Of a stretch of 64,000 nucleotides of DNA, positions 45,067-56,709 are shown piece after piece. Location of the stretch: assembly GCF_947242115.1 (NCBI RefSeq), contig NC_074711.1, forward strand, positions 32,603,102 to 32,667,101, in the 5' to 3' direction. The stretch comes from Biomphalaria glabrata. Lineage: Eukaryota > Mollusca > Gastropoda > Planorbidae. Made by a program: the position numbers and the translations under genes. The notes below the pieces were generated by a model. That model saw only the letters and a list, made by a program, of their open reading frames with translations, made no database searches and was not told where the DNA came from. The stretch's first letter is position 1, and each line of letters starts with the position of its first letter.

Positions 45067-45157
45067 ACTAAAAGAGATTCAAACAATGATATGCTTATTT
45101 ACTAACATTTCTCTGGCCTTCTAAGTAGCAAAGTAAGAAACCAGTGCATTTATTTCT

Positions 45158-45370
45158 AAATGCGCGAGCGGCTTCTTTTTATGAAACAATGCCCAAAGGC
45201 CATTCTAGTAGCCAGTCATAGCACCTTCATAGCTTTAGCATCGAGTTTATTTTATTTTAGGATAAATGTGTATTTTTTTAGATTACTTGGAACATTTGTT
45301 CAGCCAATTATTCGGATGTCTGACTCTCACAAATATGAAAACATAGAAATGACTATTGTTAGGGGCAGGT
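45158..45370 (+). repeat. Dispersed repeat, partner at 19757
   Basis: Shares ATGCGCGAGCGGCTTCTTTT, AAACAATGCCCAAAGGCC and CTGACTCTCACAAATATG (with changes) with 19757-19960. A short open frame across it is not convincing. Confidence 0.45.
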
Positions 45371-46444
45371 AAGGTGAGAGTGAATGTGTTATTTATTAAT
45401 ATTTGTAAAAAAAGAATTATATCCCTTTGTTTATATCCCCACCTATAAATGTGAACAGTATACAAATGATGGTTTTTAAAATGTGAGTTTTCCTTGTTTT
45501 CCTTGTATTAGAGAGAGAGAAAGAAGTAGTCAGTTGCTTCTTAGACTGGTGTTTGTGCGGATAATTTTTTCTGAGAGTGTTGGTGTCATTATATACTGTT
45601 TTGGACATTAAGGTTATTATTATTTTCCTGGATAGCTGGAGTTTCTTTGTAGAGCTTATTGGTATTAATTAATTGTTCGTAAGTAACCCCTTGCGCCAAG
45701 TGATAAGTAACCTCACAACTATCTAATTGCTATTTCCCTGGATGTTCCGTCATCTAAACAGTATAAAATAAAATACGAATTTGATCAACTTTTGATGTGT
45801 CTTGAAAGAGACAAATGGTGCAGAATGGATGTCCTAAAGTATAAGTAGTTTGACTTTTTTGGAGTACTTAAGTTACTCATTAATGTCATGTTAAGCTGAT
45901 TTGTCTGACAGTGGTCCTTTTATTTTTTATTTTCTATATCTTACCACCACTGTTAGATGCCCTGTTTGTATAGGTTATAACACATTAACCCCAGGTTAGT
46001 GCTATGACACTTTGGTGTTACTATTTTTTGTGTGTTGCCACTGTCATTTTTGTGTGCCATTTGGCTGAACATGTCAGCTATGTGGTGTTTTATTTTTGAA
46101 ATGTTCTGGTCTGTGTGACCCTAGTAAAGCCTTTAGGGGCTGACCATAAGTCTGTGTTACTTTGTGTTAGCCTGGGTCGCTAAGAAACTGAGTTAAGCCT
46201 TATAGTGTTCTGTTGTAAGCTTCGCCACTTGTGAAGCCATTTATTAATATTAATGTATAACTAGTACTGAGAGCTATAGTTATAGTTCTTTAGTTATGTT
46301 GGTGTATTTTTAACACTGAGGGCTATAGTTATAGTTCTTTGTGCTTTTGTGTGAATTTTTATTTTATTCCTGCTGTATATATTTTGACTTTTTAGTCTCT
46401 GTATTTCGTTTTGCGGGGACGCAAAAGTTTTGGGCGGGGGTGAA
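45371..46444 (+). other. T-rich stretch, possible interior of an LTR element
   Basis: No gene. A repeated phrase (GAGGGCTATAGTTATAGTTC or close) occurs near 46272 and 46317. The right end, GGGCGGGGGTGAA, looks like a polypurine tract just before an LTR-like block, so this may be the noncoding interior of an LTR fossil. Confidence 0.35.
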
Positions 46445-46966
46445 TGTGAGCTGGCGCTCCTAGATCTAATTTTTATCTTTTTTTTATCTTTATTTTAATT
46501 TGTGATTTATATAGGCCAGGGCTATGATGTTTGTAATTTAGTGTCTTTTTAGTTTATATAGTTCAGTGCTGAGTATTTTGTAGTTTCCGCTATTTATAAC
46601 TTTCTGCTAGTTTTAGTCTTTTTCTGTTATTTGTGTTTTACTCGTAGAGGAAAAGTAGTTTTTAAAATAGTTAACTAGCCTTAAAGCTGTGGATGTTCTT
46701 TCCTATTTTTTGTCCCTGGTTAGTTCTGCTTATTTTTGTCTTTGACATTAGTGTTGGATTGGTTGTTATTTTTTTAATTTCAGTTTAATTGTGCTGTCTG
46801 GTTGCTTAGGCGACTCTAGCCCCTTGGTCGCTGACCGAGGTGCATAGATTGGGCCCACCCAGTAGAGCTTCCACCTGCCTACTGTAAAAAATAAATGAAT
46901 AAATGTTGAGCAGCAGATAATAATAAAAAGGGCCTCACTCAGTAGCGCCACCCTGACCTGCTCACA
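46445..46966 (+). mobile_element. LTR-like block, 522 bp
   Basis: Begins TGTGAGCTGGCGC and ends CCTGCTCACA, giving 7-bp inverted termini (TGTGAGC/GCTCACA). AATAAATGAATAAATG near 46890 could be its polyadenylation signal. A G-rich polypurine-like tract precedes it, as before a 3' LTR. No second copy and no matching target duplication were found. Confidence 0.5.
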
Positions 46967-47697
46967 TCTGTTATAATGATTACATGAACATTTTATTGTA
47001 TACACTACCTTAGACAACAAAACAATGTAATGAAGACTTTTGAGGACGCATCGTCCTGATTGAATGTTTTCCCCACTATTTCACAATATCAACTTCATCG
47101 GACTCAATACATTTTAAAACAACAGTAGAGACAGTTCATTGACTGCTAAACATAGTACAAATGCATTTAAAAATATCAGACTTTAAAGTAGATTAAGAGA
47201 ATAGATATTGGACAAAAGTTGATTTTACATGTCTTAAATACAAAACAAAATAAAAAACATATTAAGCTTTAAAAATGTTGAATAATTAGCAGCTGTATCA
47301 AAATTTTAATTGGTGACAATCAGGATTATCCCTATTTCTTAACCAAACTCTCTTCATCCCCCCCCCCCCCCCCCAATTCCTGTAATACTACCGATGGTTT
47401 TATGAACAGACAAGGAAAAAAAATGGGTCAATAATACATTAAGATTAAAACTAGCATCAATTAGTAAATTAGTTTGTTCCATGATCAAGAAGAAAGTAGG
47501 TACACAAAAATTGTCATACATTTTATATTAACAAAGTGATTTATATTTTTATAGAACCTGGTTCTTTGCTCTAAGGTTGACAGAAACATTGCGGCGAAGT
47601 AAGAATGGCGTTTTTTTAAATACACCTACTTTGTATTTTAGACATATACAAGAGAAGTCAGAATAAAAATGAATTAAGACAAAACAAAACAAAAAAA

Positions 47698-47783
47698 TCC
47701 CGCGAACCGGATTCGAACCAGTGACCTAAGGATTCCTAGACGACAACTACAGTCCTCCGCTCTACCAACTGAGCTATCACGGG
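47698..47783 (-). tRNA. tRNA-Tyr (anticodon GTA) with 13-nt intron
   Basis: Minus strand begins CCCGTGATAGCTCAGTTGG. The acceptor stem pairs CCCGTGA with TCGCGGG, leaving discriminator A. D arm AGCTCAGTTGGTAGAGC, anticodon stem GAGGA/TCCTT around CTGTAGA, and T arm ACTGGTTCGAATCCGGT all fold. The anticodon loop is split after CTGTAG by an intron of about 13 nt (TTGTCGTCTAGGA), the place where eukaryotic tRNA-Tyr genes carry theirs. The A and B boxes are intact and seven T follow directly as a polymerase III terminator. It looks functional. Confidence 0.95.
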
Positions 47784-48117
47784 ATATGAACAACTAGTTT
47801 TAAAAACCTCTTCGTTCTTGGCCTAGTAGCCAATAGGATTAATGATGACACATTCAACAGGAGATTCACACGTAGATGACAGACTTATCCCCAATAGCTT
47901 TGGGTTACGTTAGCGATATATATGCCCGACCTATATTTTAAATCCTTCAGTTCTCAGCCATTGAGTATTTGAGTATGACGTATATTGAAAAGGCATTGCT
48001 GAAAAGTTTTAATACTCAAAATCGGCACTCGAAGTGGTCCACCCAGGCAGGTAAAAAGGCAGGTACCGGTATCAATATTTTCGGAAAGAACATCAAAATT
48101 AAATTCTATCAAAAAAA

Positions 48118-48200
48118 AAAAAATGACAGAGAAGAATGGAGAAAGAAGGTTGACAGATCTAGTGTGGTGCCCCACCGGTCCAGCAGGCCAGAGCATGCAT
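48118..48200 (+). mobile_element. LINE C-terminal fragment (DREEW family)
   Basis: The frame reads NDREEWRKKVDRSSVVPHRS, the clearest copy of this LINE ORF2 end in the window. Only about 80 bp is recognisable. Confidence 0.65.
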
Positions 48201-48454
48201 CTAATGCATTGCAGTTCATGCGATAATATGAAAAACTACTTATTAATTGTTGTTTTAAATTATGTCCAACTTATATGCATACGAATTAGATTTTTCTCTT
48301 TAAAAAAAAATAAACTTTTTTGTGTGCAAATGTAATAGTTAATAGGCCCCTATAACAGAACTTACTTAACTTAGCAATACACATGTAATAATAACAAAAT
48401 TTTGACAAAAATCTAAAACATTTGCATAAATATGTTAAAAATATGGTAAATGGC

Positions 48455-48965
48455 CCTCTCCCCTTCTAAATTTAAGAGCCTCCCGTGTTTGTTACTATTA
48501 TTAGTGAATAGTTGTAAAAGTGGTTTATTAAAAAAAAAAGAAAAAAGTAGCCGCCGTTGCATCAGAAGTTTTCTAGCTTACGAGATCTAGACGGGACGGA
48601 CAGACGGATAGACGGACAGACATTCCATATAAAACTAATAGCGTCTTTTCCCCTTTAATGTAATTGACCTTCTGAAATAAAATGTAATTAAGTCCAAGTG
48701 CACGTTGAATGAAAACTTTTCCAAAAGAAATTATGGTCTCAGTAACAACTTCATCAGACCTTCGTAGACACGCCAGCAGAATAAAGCTAATGTAATATTA
48801 ACTGAAAAATTTCATGTTTTTAATAAAATGTTGTATTTAATTCTAAAGAATCTCTACACGGAGTATACCAGAATCGCAAAATACCATTCACTGATTTATG
48901 TATCTATGTATCAAGAGATCTCATCAACTGCCTTAAGGAACAGTAAAACAATCAAAACTATTGCC
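48455..48965. repeat. Two adjoining dispersed repeats
   Basis: 48530-48660 is an inverted copy of the repeat at 19445 and 21548 (GACGGACAGACGGATAGACG). 48661-48965 matches, inverted, 54140-54605 (CGCCAGCAGAATAAAGCTAA; GGAGTATACCAGAATCGC; CAAGAGATCTCATCAACTGC). Noncoding. Confidence 0.6.
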
Positions 48966-49137
48966 TGCTTTCAGTCAAGAAAGTTACCGTATCGATTTGA
49001 TACTTGTACTATTACATATATGATTTTATTTGATGTATTTTAATTACATCTTTGGATTTAGTTATATTTTCTGTGATACAATTTACACATATAGTTTCTA
49101 TAGTTACTAACTTATATAAGACTCCTCTTCCACACAG

Positions 49138-49325
49138 GCAGTAAAAAAGAACCAGACTACGTTGGGCAGGTCACCTGAAAAACAATGGCAGAGAACGGAG
49201 GAACAAAAATTGTATACCGGCAAAAATCAAAAGCCATCAACCCAAGGGCCGAATGCGATGGACTGACGATGTGGAGGTTCGGGCATGGAGTTGAAAGGCT
49301 CAGGAGAGATTTGAATGGAGTGTAG
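49138..49325 (+). mobile_element. LINE ORF2 C-terminal fragment
   Basis: Frames read RTRLRWAGHLKNNGRE, then KGRMRWTDDVEV, which match the R-L-R-W-x-G-H and R-x-R-W-x-D-D-V motifs at the end of LINE ORF2. Truncated and broken. Confidence 0.7.
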
Positions 49326-49797
49326 GCCGGAGCCCCCACCCCCTCCCCCCACCCCCAACCATGTGCTGCCAGTTCTAGCGAGTGTGCGCGTCATTTCGAG
49401 AGATAAAATCAATTTATTAAAAGAAATACATGCATCTCAATACTGAAACACAAACAAACAATCGCTGGACTTTTTTTATTTTTTTTATTTCGCCCGAGTT
49501 TGAATAGAAATATTAGTGAAGAATATGTACAAGAAACAATACTTTTAATTCTAAGTAGCCTTTATTGTTTTATGAGTTCTCTCCCCTCGGCTATAAAAAC
49601 ATATACACATGATTTAGTCAAATTAATAGATGGGTCAAAAATCCCTTCTACCCTTAATAACAAACTATTGATTAATTTATAAATAAACATTTGAAATAAA
49701 ATAATCTTTTATACATTTATTAATTTTATTAATAATGATTACATAGCATTCTGGGCTCATGATTTATAGCACGGCGAGATATTCGCTGTAATTACTC

Positions 49798-50311
49798 CTA
49801 CTCTTGGTTAGGCCAATAATAGAATATGCATCCTCCGTTTGGGACCTCTCAACTCAAGAAAACATTAAGAAACTAGAACAAACACAAAATAGAGCAGTGC
49901 GATTCATAACAAACGAATATTCACATTTAACTAGAGTAACACCTTTAGTAAAATCACTAAATTTAGAAAGCCTTCAGGACAGAAGGCTCAAAAGTAAAGT
50001 AGCAATCATACATAAAACACTGAACCATAATCTTCAAATACAAAAACAAAATTTAATAAAATACTCTGAAAGACACAAAGATAAAGGCACATTGCTCGTC
50101 CCATATGCTAGGACAAATTTGTACAAATACTCCTTCTTCCCTAGTGCTATTAGAGCATGGAATGGGTTGCCTGAGCTAGCCAGGAAAACCAGTGACTTGG
50201 CAGAATTTAAGTCATTGGTTAATATGCATGACTAAATGCATGACGCGTAGGACGTAATCATCTTCTTTTTTGAAGTAACGTCTGTATTATATAAGATAAG
50301 AAGATAAGATA
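49798..50311 (+). mobile_element. LINE (family A), 5'-truncated, open C-terminal frame
   Basis: An open frame of 143 codons (49804-50235) gives the ORF2 C-terminus: VRPIIEYASSVWDLS, NRAVRFITNEYSHLTRVTP, YARTNLYKYSFFPSAIRAWN, FKSLVNMHD. The 3' UTR follows and ends in a GATAAGAAGATAAGAT tail. Better preserved than 34430-35716, so younger. 5'-truncated and inert. Confidence 0.9.
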
Positions 50312-51179
50312 CTCTCTGTTACTTGAAAAAACTTCAGGCTGCATATTTGATAATAGATACACTATCTTAAATATACCGTTGGTCTGGATATTGTATGATC
50401 GGAATTCTATCTTAAAAGTTCCCAAGAAATGCTTCTCATCCTCAACGTGACATAAGAGTATACAAAATATCGTTAGAGAAGACAATTAGGCCAATAGAGA
50501 AGCAAACAGAACCCTTATTGTGGTTTTTAAGAATCATTACACTGGGAGGGATGAAAAAGATCCCTAAAAACATGTCACTATCCAAACACCGTTCCTCATG
50601 AAGCCATTTTGTGGTGGACAATCGCACTTCTGATGTGATTCAAAGAAGAAATATGGCAGAGTTTCCTTTGTGCGCTCGGTCTTCGGCCTTTATCCCGAGC
50701 CATCGGTAATAGAGATGAACAAATTTATACCTGCTTGGATCCTCCCACACAGAACAGTTTGTAAGTGGAGTAGAACTTCCAGTGTTCAACTCAACTCTTA
50801 GACAATTACAAATATCTTAAAGATCATTTAATAAATTCTAGACCAATTTAAAACTATCCCTTGGCAGATGTTTCTAATTTGGGGCTAATTAAATCAGTTG
50901 TTAAAAAAGATGAGATCGAACAGATGTGATGTCATTTGATTTGAAACATGAAACAAGACAGGCAAGCATAAAATAAAATCCTTTAAAAAAAACAATGCCT
51001 ATCTAAGGGAAAGAAATCCGCACTTACAACTATATCTATAAAAAAAATATAGAAGCTATTTCCCTTATTTGATCTGAAACAAAAAAAATACCAATAACTA
51101 ATTGACGAATTGGGTAATTTTTGTATTGATTCATATTTTGTTAAGTACTTAATACATTGTTTAATTTTTTAACTTCATC

Positions 51180-51430
51180 GGAGAATGCGTGTGGGAGAAA
51201 TAGTGTTAACAATTATTTAAGGGGACTAAACCCTACACATTTAGTAATATCTGAAAGTTTGATTTCCATTTTTGACAAAATAATTAATTACCAGTAATTA
51301 TTTGACTAATTGTTGTTTTTTTTAATTTATGTTTTGTCTACGCTAATGAATAATCGTGAAAAGTTTCAATTTGATCAGAGAATGGGTATGAAAGAAATAC
51401 TATGTACACACTTTTTATCACACAGATAGA
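51180..51430 (-). repeat. Dispersed repeat, relative of 41362
   Basis: On the minus strand TTTCATACCCATTCTCTGATC and TTTCTCCCACACGCATTC echo the plus-strand block at 41362-41560, apparently twice in tandem. Noncoding. Confidence 0.4.
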
Positions 51431-51527
51431 GTGTGTTGAAATAAGCTTTGTAACAATTGCCTTATTTTGTGACTTACTTCTTACAATTTGTTTTTTAATG
51501 AAATCGTCAATAAGTAAATAGAGAAAA

Positions 51528-51775
51528 GTATCACTTTCAGACCTTGCGATCTATAGGGCATATGGTGTAAAGGTCATCTGTTTCTATGACCTATTTAATG
51601 AGGGTGTCAAGTGGTCAGCACAACGACCAATATTCTCTACTTTCCCCAACTGATGTCGGGTACCCATTAGAGCTGGATGGACTCATGGGCGTCCTAAAAA
51701 CCCTATGAAGGCTGACTGTTAGAGTGCTTCACTTCCGAAACGAGGGGCCTCGGGTTCAAATCTTGGTGAAGATAT
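51528..51775. mobile_element. SINE family 1 body with an inverted tRNA head
   Basis: The body (CTTTCAGACCTTGCGATCTA, then GGGTACCCATTAGAGCTGG) lies as in the copies at 26089 and 36958. The tRNA-like head at 51706-51772 (TTAGAGTGCTTCACTTCCGA, then CCTCGGGTTCAAATC) runs in the opposite direction to the head of the 26089 copy. Confidence 0.65.
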
Positions 51776-51881
51776 GAAAATCAAATAATAATAAAATAAA
51801 ATAACGCATATTGAGATGCATTTTATAGAATTGAATTCCTGTTTCTATTTTATCTCATATGAATAGATTTCTTTCTTGTAG

Positions 51882-52164
51882 AAATGTTTCTTAATTTCCA
51901 ATGTTCTCGAAAGAACAAAAAAATGGGTTTCGTTTTCTGCTTTCTCTTTACATTGCTGAAGAGTTCCCTTTCATGTCTCTCAAATTGTTTTACACTCAAG
52001 GAACATAAGCCACAAGCGCAACGGATAACACAATACAAATGTTTGCTAGAAGGCCCAGCGATTTTTTTATCCCAACTCCAGGTCAAAGAGAACCATAAAC
52101 AGTCACGCACGGGCCCTGACTCCATAGCACGCACCTTCTGCCCCCTCTCTTCCCCTGCACCTTG
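51882..52164 (+). CDS. Possible exon of an unknown gene
   Basis: A pyrimidine-rich acceptor (TTTCTTTCTTGTAG) precedes 51882 and a strong donor (CACCTT|GTGAGTAG) follows 52164. Between them a frame with ATG at 51884 and 51923 stays open. The second start gives MGFVFCFLFTLLKSSLSC, which resembles a signal peptide. No family recognised and no partner exons found. It may be chance. Confidence 0.2.
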
Positions 52165-52199
52165 TGAGTAGACAGTGACATGATAAACCGATCATCGTT

Positions 52200-54135
52200 T
52201 CAAGTCTGTTCTTTATTTTAGAAATCAAAGCATTGATTTAGAACTTTGCGATATATGATAAAGGAATAGATACTCTATATAAGCAACAAGACAATCACAC
52301 ATTTCCTGAATTTTACGACCCCCTTCTCAATTCCTATTTTTTAGAGGCGCTCATATGGATCGAACTTTAAGACTGGTGTGGAAAAAAATTTACGATCAGC
52401 ATCTGGAACTTTCATAAGCATTAGAATCTGAGCCTGTGTTTCATGTTTCAAGATATCACATTGAAAGTACAGGAGGGGGATACAGAGAGATGCGAACAAT
52501 TACAATGGCTCTTGCACAATCTATTTGGGCATTCCGGATCAATAACAATATTATCCAGCACAAAAGAACTTGCATCTTTCCAAATCTTCTGAACGGAGTA
52601 GGACTCTAAGTATTAGCTAAATATTGAAGTGCCTTTTATTTCACACAAGACACCGCCATTTACAAAAAAATAAATAAAATAAAAATAATCTTCATTCTTC
52701 CAGATGAAGGATATTTACAAAAGATGCAGAGAACACGCCAAGAAATGAGATACTTAGTGACTACCTGAAGTTGAACATTGCTGGCATATTACTTCTAAGC
52801 GTGAATAACTTTTAGTATACCTCGGAAGCAACAATATTTTGTTGTTCCGTAGTTTTCAAAAGAAAATCTAATCTATTTAAAAAATGATGATTTTATGATA
52901 GCGTGATAGTTAAGTCGATATTTCAATTCAGAATCAGGGCCGGATTTCTAACACTTTTTTCAAAACCAGATAACGTCCAGATATTTAGATTACAATTTTT
53001 AGAAATAGTTTTTTTGTTTTATACTTTTGATTGAAACTCAGACGTCGTCAAACTGATGTTATGGTGAAAAAAAAAGAATTAAAATATTAGGAAACCAAAC
53101 TAAAAATATCATCAAAAGCATTTGATTTTTTTCCCGCTGCATGTCTTACAAATGATGTTCGTGACCATTTTATATTCTATTGTTTCTTTCCTTTTCTCCG
53201 CAATTATATATTTTTTTTTCTGTCTGAATCACGTGTTTGCTGCCGACTCTCTCTCTTAGCCGATGTGGAAACATCTTGTCTCTACCCCCCCCCCCCCACA
53301 CACACACACCCTCGACCTCCCGTGAAGGAACTTTAGGAATTCCAACATGTAGGTCTACATATGAGCTTTCGCTTTAAAAGCGAGGCGTTTTCCTGGTAAG
53401 TGGCATGAACACATACACATAGACAGAGGAGCACACTGTCCAACATTACCACTCTTCCTTCTCTAGAAAGAAAAAAAAAGTAAGGTTAGAGATTGGGGTC
53501 TCATGATATCTCATCTTGTCATCTTACGACACGAGAAAAGACGAGATTGTATATTTACTGAAGATTATGAGTCGCTAAATTTCAAGGTGCTAGAAACAGA
53601 ACTTATATCTTAAGTTTGTTTAGAACTGATGCCACATTGGTAACAAAACAAACTAGTGTTATAATATTTTAGTAGGATAAACATTGTAGCATACTAGAAC
53701 TGAAATGAATGCTTCTGCTAGAGTTTAAATGTGAACTGATTTCCCCTACCAGTTTGTCAAATAACGTGCAGAGTAAACAAATACGTTTACCTCCATACTC
53801 CATTTTTACTTCAATATAACTGTCCTCCTTTGTTTACTGTATTTTTTTTTATGTCAACTTATTTCAAGTAATTTTTTTTCCTACTATTATTTTAATGTAA
53901 TTACTTTTTTAAAATTTACTTTTACTTTTGATCATCCTATAGTGTGAACTTGTGACTGTCAATAAGAATTTTTTTTTTATCATATAGATCTACTTTTTAC
54001 CTTACCATCCAGCTCACAGTGCTACTGAGTATAGTCAGCTTATCTACACACGCAAAAGTGGGAAATCATTATCTTTTCTTGATCACTCTCTCGACAAAAT
54101 AAAGAAATAGACTCTAGATCTACCTTGCAATGCTA
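52200..54135. other. Intergenic, no gene seen
   Basis: AT-rich DNA. 52525-52610 repeats 3668-3745. A C run followed by (CA)n lies at 53286-53308. No coding frame supported. Confidence 0.5.
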
Positions 54136-54139
54136 AGGT

Positions 54140-54605
54140 TGTTTTTTTTTTTTTAAATTGCGATCATGTCTAAAATCTTGCGGTTTTTCGGCGAATTTGT
54201 CAGCACATAAGAGGTAAAAGGATCATGTGTACGAAATTTCATGCAAATCCGTACGGCAGTTGATGAGATCTCTTGATATATAGGTACATAAATCAGTGAA
54301 TGGTATTTTGCGATTCTGGTATACTCCGAGTATAGATTCTTTGAAATTAAATACAACATTTTATTAAAAAACATGAAATTTTTCAGATAATATTTTGGTT
54401 TTGACGAACAGACAGACGAAAACCATAGTCTTTCTCTTATCTGTGAAATTTAAAATATTACCTTAGCTTTATTCTGCTGGCGTGTCTTTCAAGGTCTGAT
54501 GAAGCTGTTACTGAGAGCACAATTTCTTTAGGAAAAGTTTTCGTTCAACATCCACTTGGACTTAATTACATTTTATTTCAAAAGGTCAACTACATTAAAG
54601 GAAAA
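54140..54605 (-). repeat. Dispersed repeat, inverted partner of 48661
   Basis: On the minus strand it carries CGCCAGCAGAATAAAGCTAA, GGAGTATACCAGAATCGC and CAAGAGATCTCATCAACTGC, then GATTTGCATGAAATTTCG, which extends beyond the plus-strand copy at 48661-48965. Noncoding, unclassified transposon. Confidence 0.6.
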
Positions 54606-56705
54606 TTAGTACAACGGCCTGATAAATATGTTTGATTACAAAATAATTTGTTACAAATTTAGCCTTTGCGTGCCGTAAAATAAAAAAAAAAAAATGCAAA
54701 TCATAAATTTTTTTTTTTTGCTTATTCTACAATTTGGTGAAACAGATTTCCGAGAAGGATTACTGACAAATTGCAGCTTTGAAGTTATCAACGCCTGTCC
54801 CTGATTGATTTATGTCACACATTTTCCATTGACATTCTCTTGATTTCAATAGAGATGGTTGAGTGTGGCATTAGGACTTTGAAACCTGAGCCCAGCAGGT
54901 GGGCGCGCGAGAGTAATCTTAGTGATCTCATTATTGGGTATCATCTCTTCCTCCTCCCTCCTCTGGAAAAAGGTGTGGGTTCAACTCAACATCCCACATG
55001 CCATTCTGATAGAAACACTCCCTTTAATGTCTGCCCAGCATATCATGTTGCTCATCCCGATGGCAATCTCAAGAGTTTAGTTGTCAAAATTTATTGCACC
55101 AAGGATGAGAATAGCATCACAATACCGACATTGTAGTTTTTTTGTTTTTGTTTAAACTTAAAAAACTGGCTCAATAGCAAGATGATTCAATCCTAGACCA
55201 AGTGTTCACAGCTTAGAGTTTCACTCTGTTTAGATGTTTATGAATTGTTTTTTTTGTTTGTAGTTGATGACAATCTTGTGTTTTTAGTCTTAATACTAAC
55301 ACCTCTTTCTATTTCTGTTAGACCGCCATTAAGTTTGCTTTCTTCAGCTCATCGTCTGCAGGGCCGCGTAGCATCTTGGGAAGTTTACACTAGTTCTATT
55401 TAATCATGCTATCAGAATCTATATACAGCTTAACAATGAAAATTACGATTTCAGCCAATATAATGAACAGTTATTTAAGATAGTTAACGTCAAATTCTTA
55501 ATACTATTCAGCTGGGCTACATGATCACATGCGTAAACCTCAGCTACTAGGTATAAGAAACCATAATTTATAGTAGCCAAGATTAATAATAAATTGCAAA
55601 CAAACTAATAACGATAATCTTAGATAAAGTCTAATTGTCCGGTTATCACAAGAAATATAATAATATAAGAGCACAACAATAACAAAAGTGTCGCCTGCTT
55701 TGACTCCATAAACCAACTTACTCACAAAATTCCCCTTAACATGCAGAAAACTAAAAAAAAAACGCCCAGACCACCAGACCACCTAATATACTGTTCACAT
55801 CCATACCCTGGGATTACATAAAAATGTAACTGACATAAATAAAATAAGAATAATATATTCGGTATATACTGTCACATGGATGCCATCGTCTTCTATTTGG
55901 AGCGCGGTTGAACCTCAAAGCCCACCCAAGCTACGCGCCTGGAATTCGGTAACTGTATTTCTGCTTTTACTAATATTAAGCTGTTCGAGTCTCCATGATT
56001 TACTTGGAAGTATTTGATTCCGGGGGAGTGGGGGTAAAAGTTAGCGCTGGCTACGCCCATGAATATTAAACTCTCTTACAGTTTTAGTCTTCTTTAAGTT
56101 ACTTTTTTATTTTCACATAAACTATTACTATTACACTATAAACTATTACTATTACAATAGTAGCTAAGGTATTTCTTCAATGTATTTTCAACGGTCGCTT
56201 CAATTTTCTTTTCATTTCGTCTTTGAAATGAATTATTTCCCACCAGCTCTCAGCAATGTTTCCCTGCACTTTTAGTTCAACTTAATCAATTCGCCACGAA
56301 TATTTGTCACAACAATTCTATGAATAACTTTGTGTCTAATTGTATTTAACCAGAAATAATTACGCCATCTTGGCAGTGAAAACAACAAATATTATTAGAG
56401 CACTACAGTCCACTACAGTTCATTGTTTACTTTGCGTGTGATTGTAGTCGTGCTCACGGCCAGGTCTTAAGCATAACCACAGTCTTAAACTGTTTCCTGA
56501 GTGGCCTCGGGTTTAAACACCATAGTGCTGCAAACTTTATTGTCTCTCTTAGCGTACTTAGCGGGACGTCTATTACTGCATCGGCTGTTCCGTTTTAATG
56601 AGACTTTTAATTCCGGGCGGAACTAATGCGCGACAGCAGTGTTTAGTTAGGAGATTATTATTAACAGAGAAAATAATAAAGTCTTAACTCCCCGTAAGTC
56701 CACCT
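54606..56705. other. Intergenic, no gene established
   Basis: A frame at 54840-55136 has no recognised domain or splice context. CTGGCTACGCCCATGA at 56047-56062 is one end of a DNA transposon of the CATGGGCGTAGCC type, whose opposite-hand end is at about 63218; an intervening partner was not found. The rest is AT-rich. Confidence 0.45.
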
Positions 56706-56709
56706 TCCT

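Noticed and set aside
54840-55136. 98-codon frame as a host gene
   Set aside because: No recognised family, signal or splice sites; length is within chance expectation for 64 kb.
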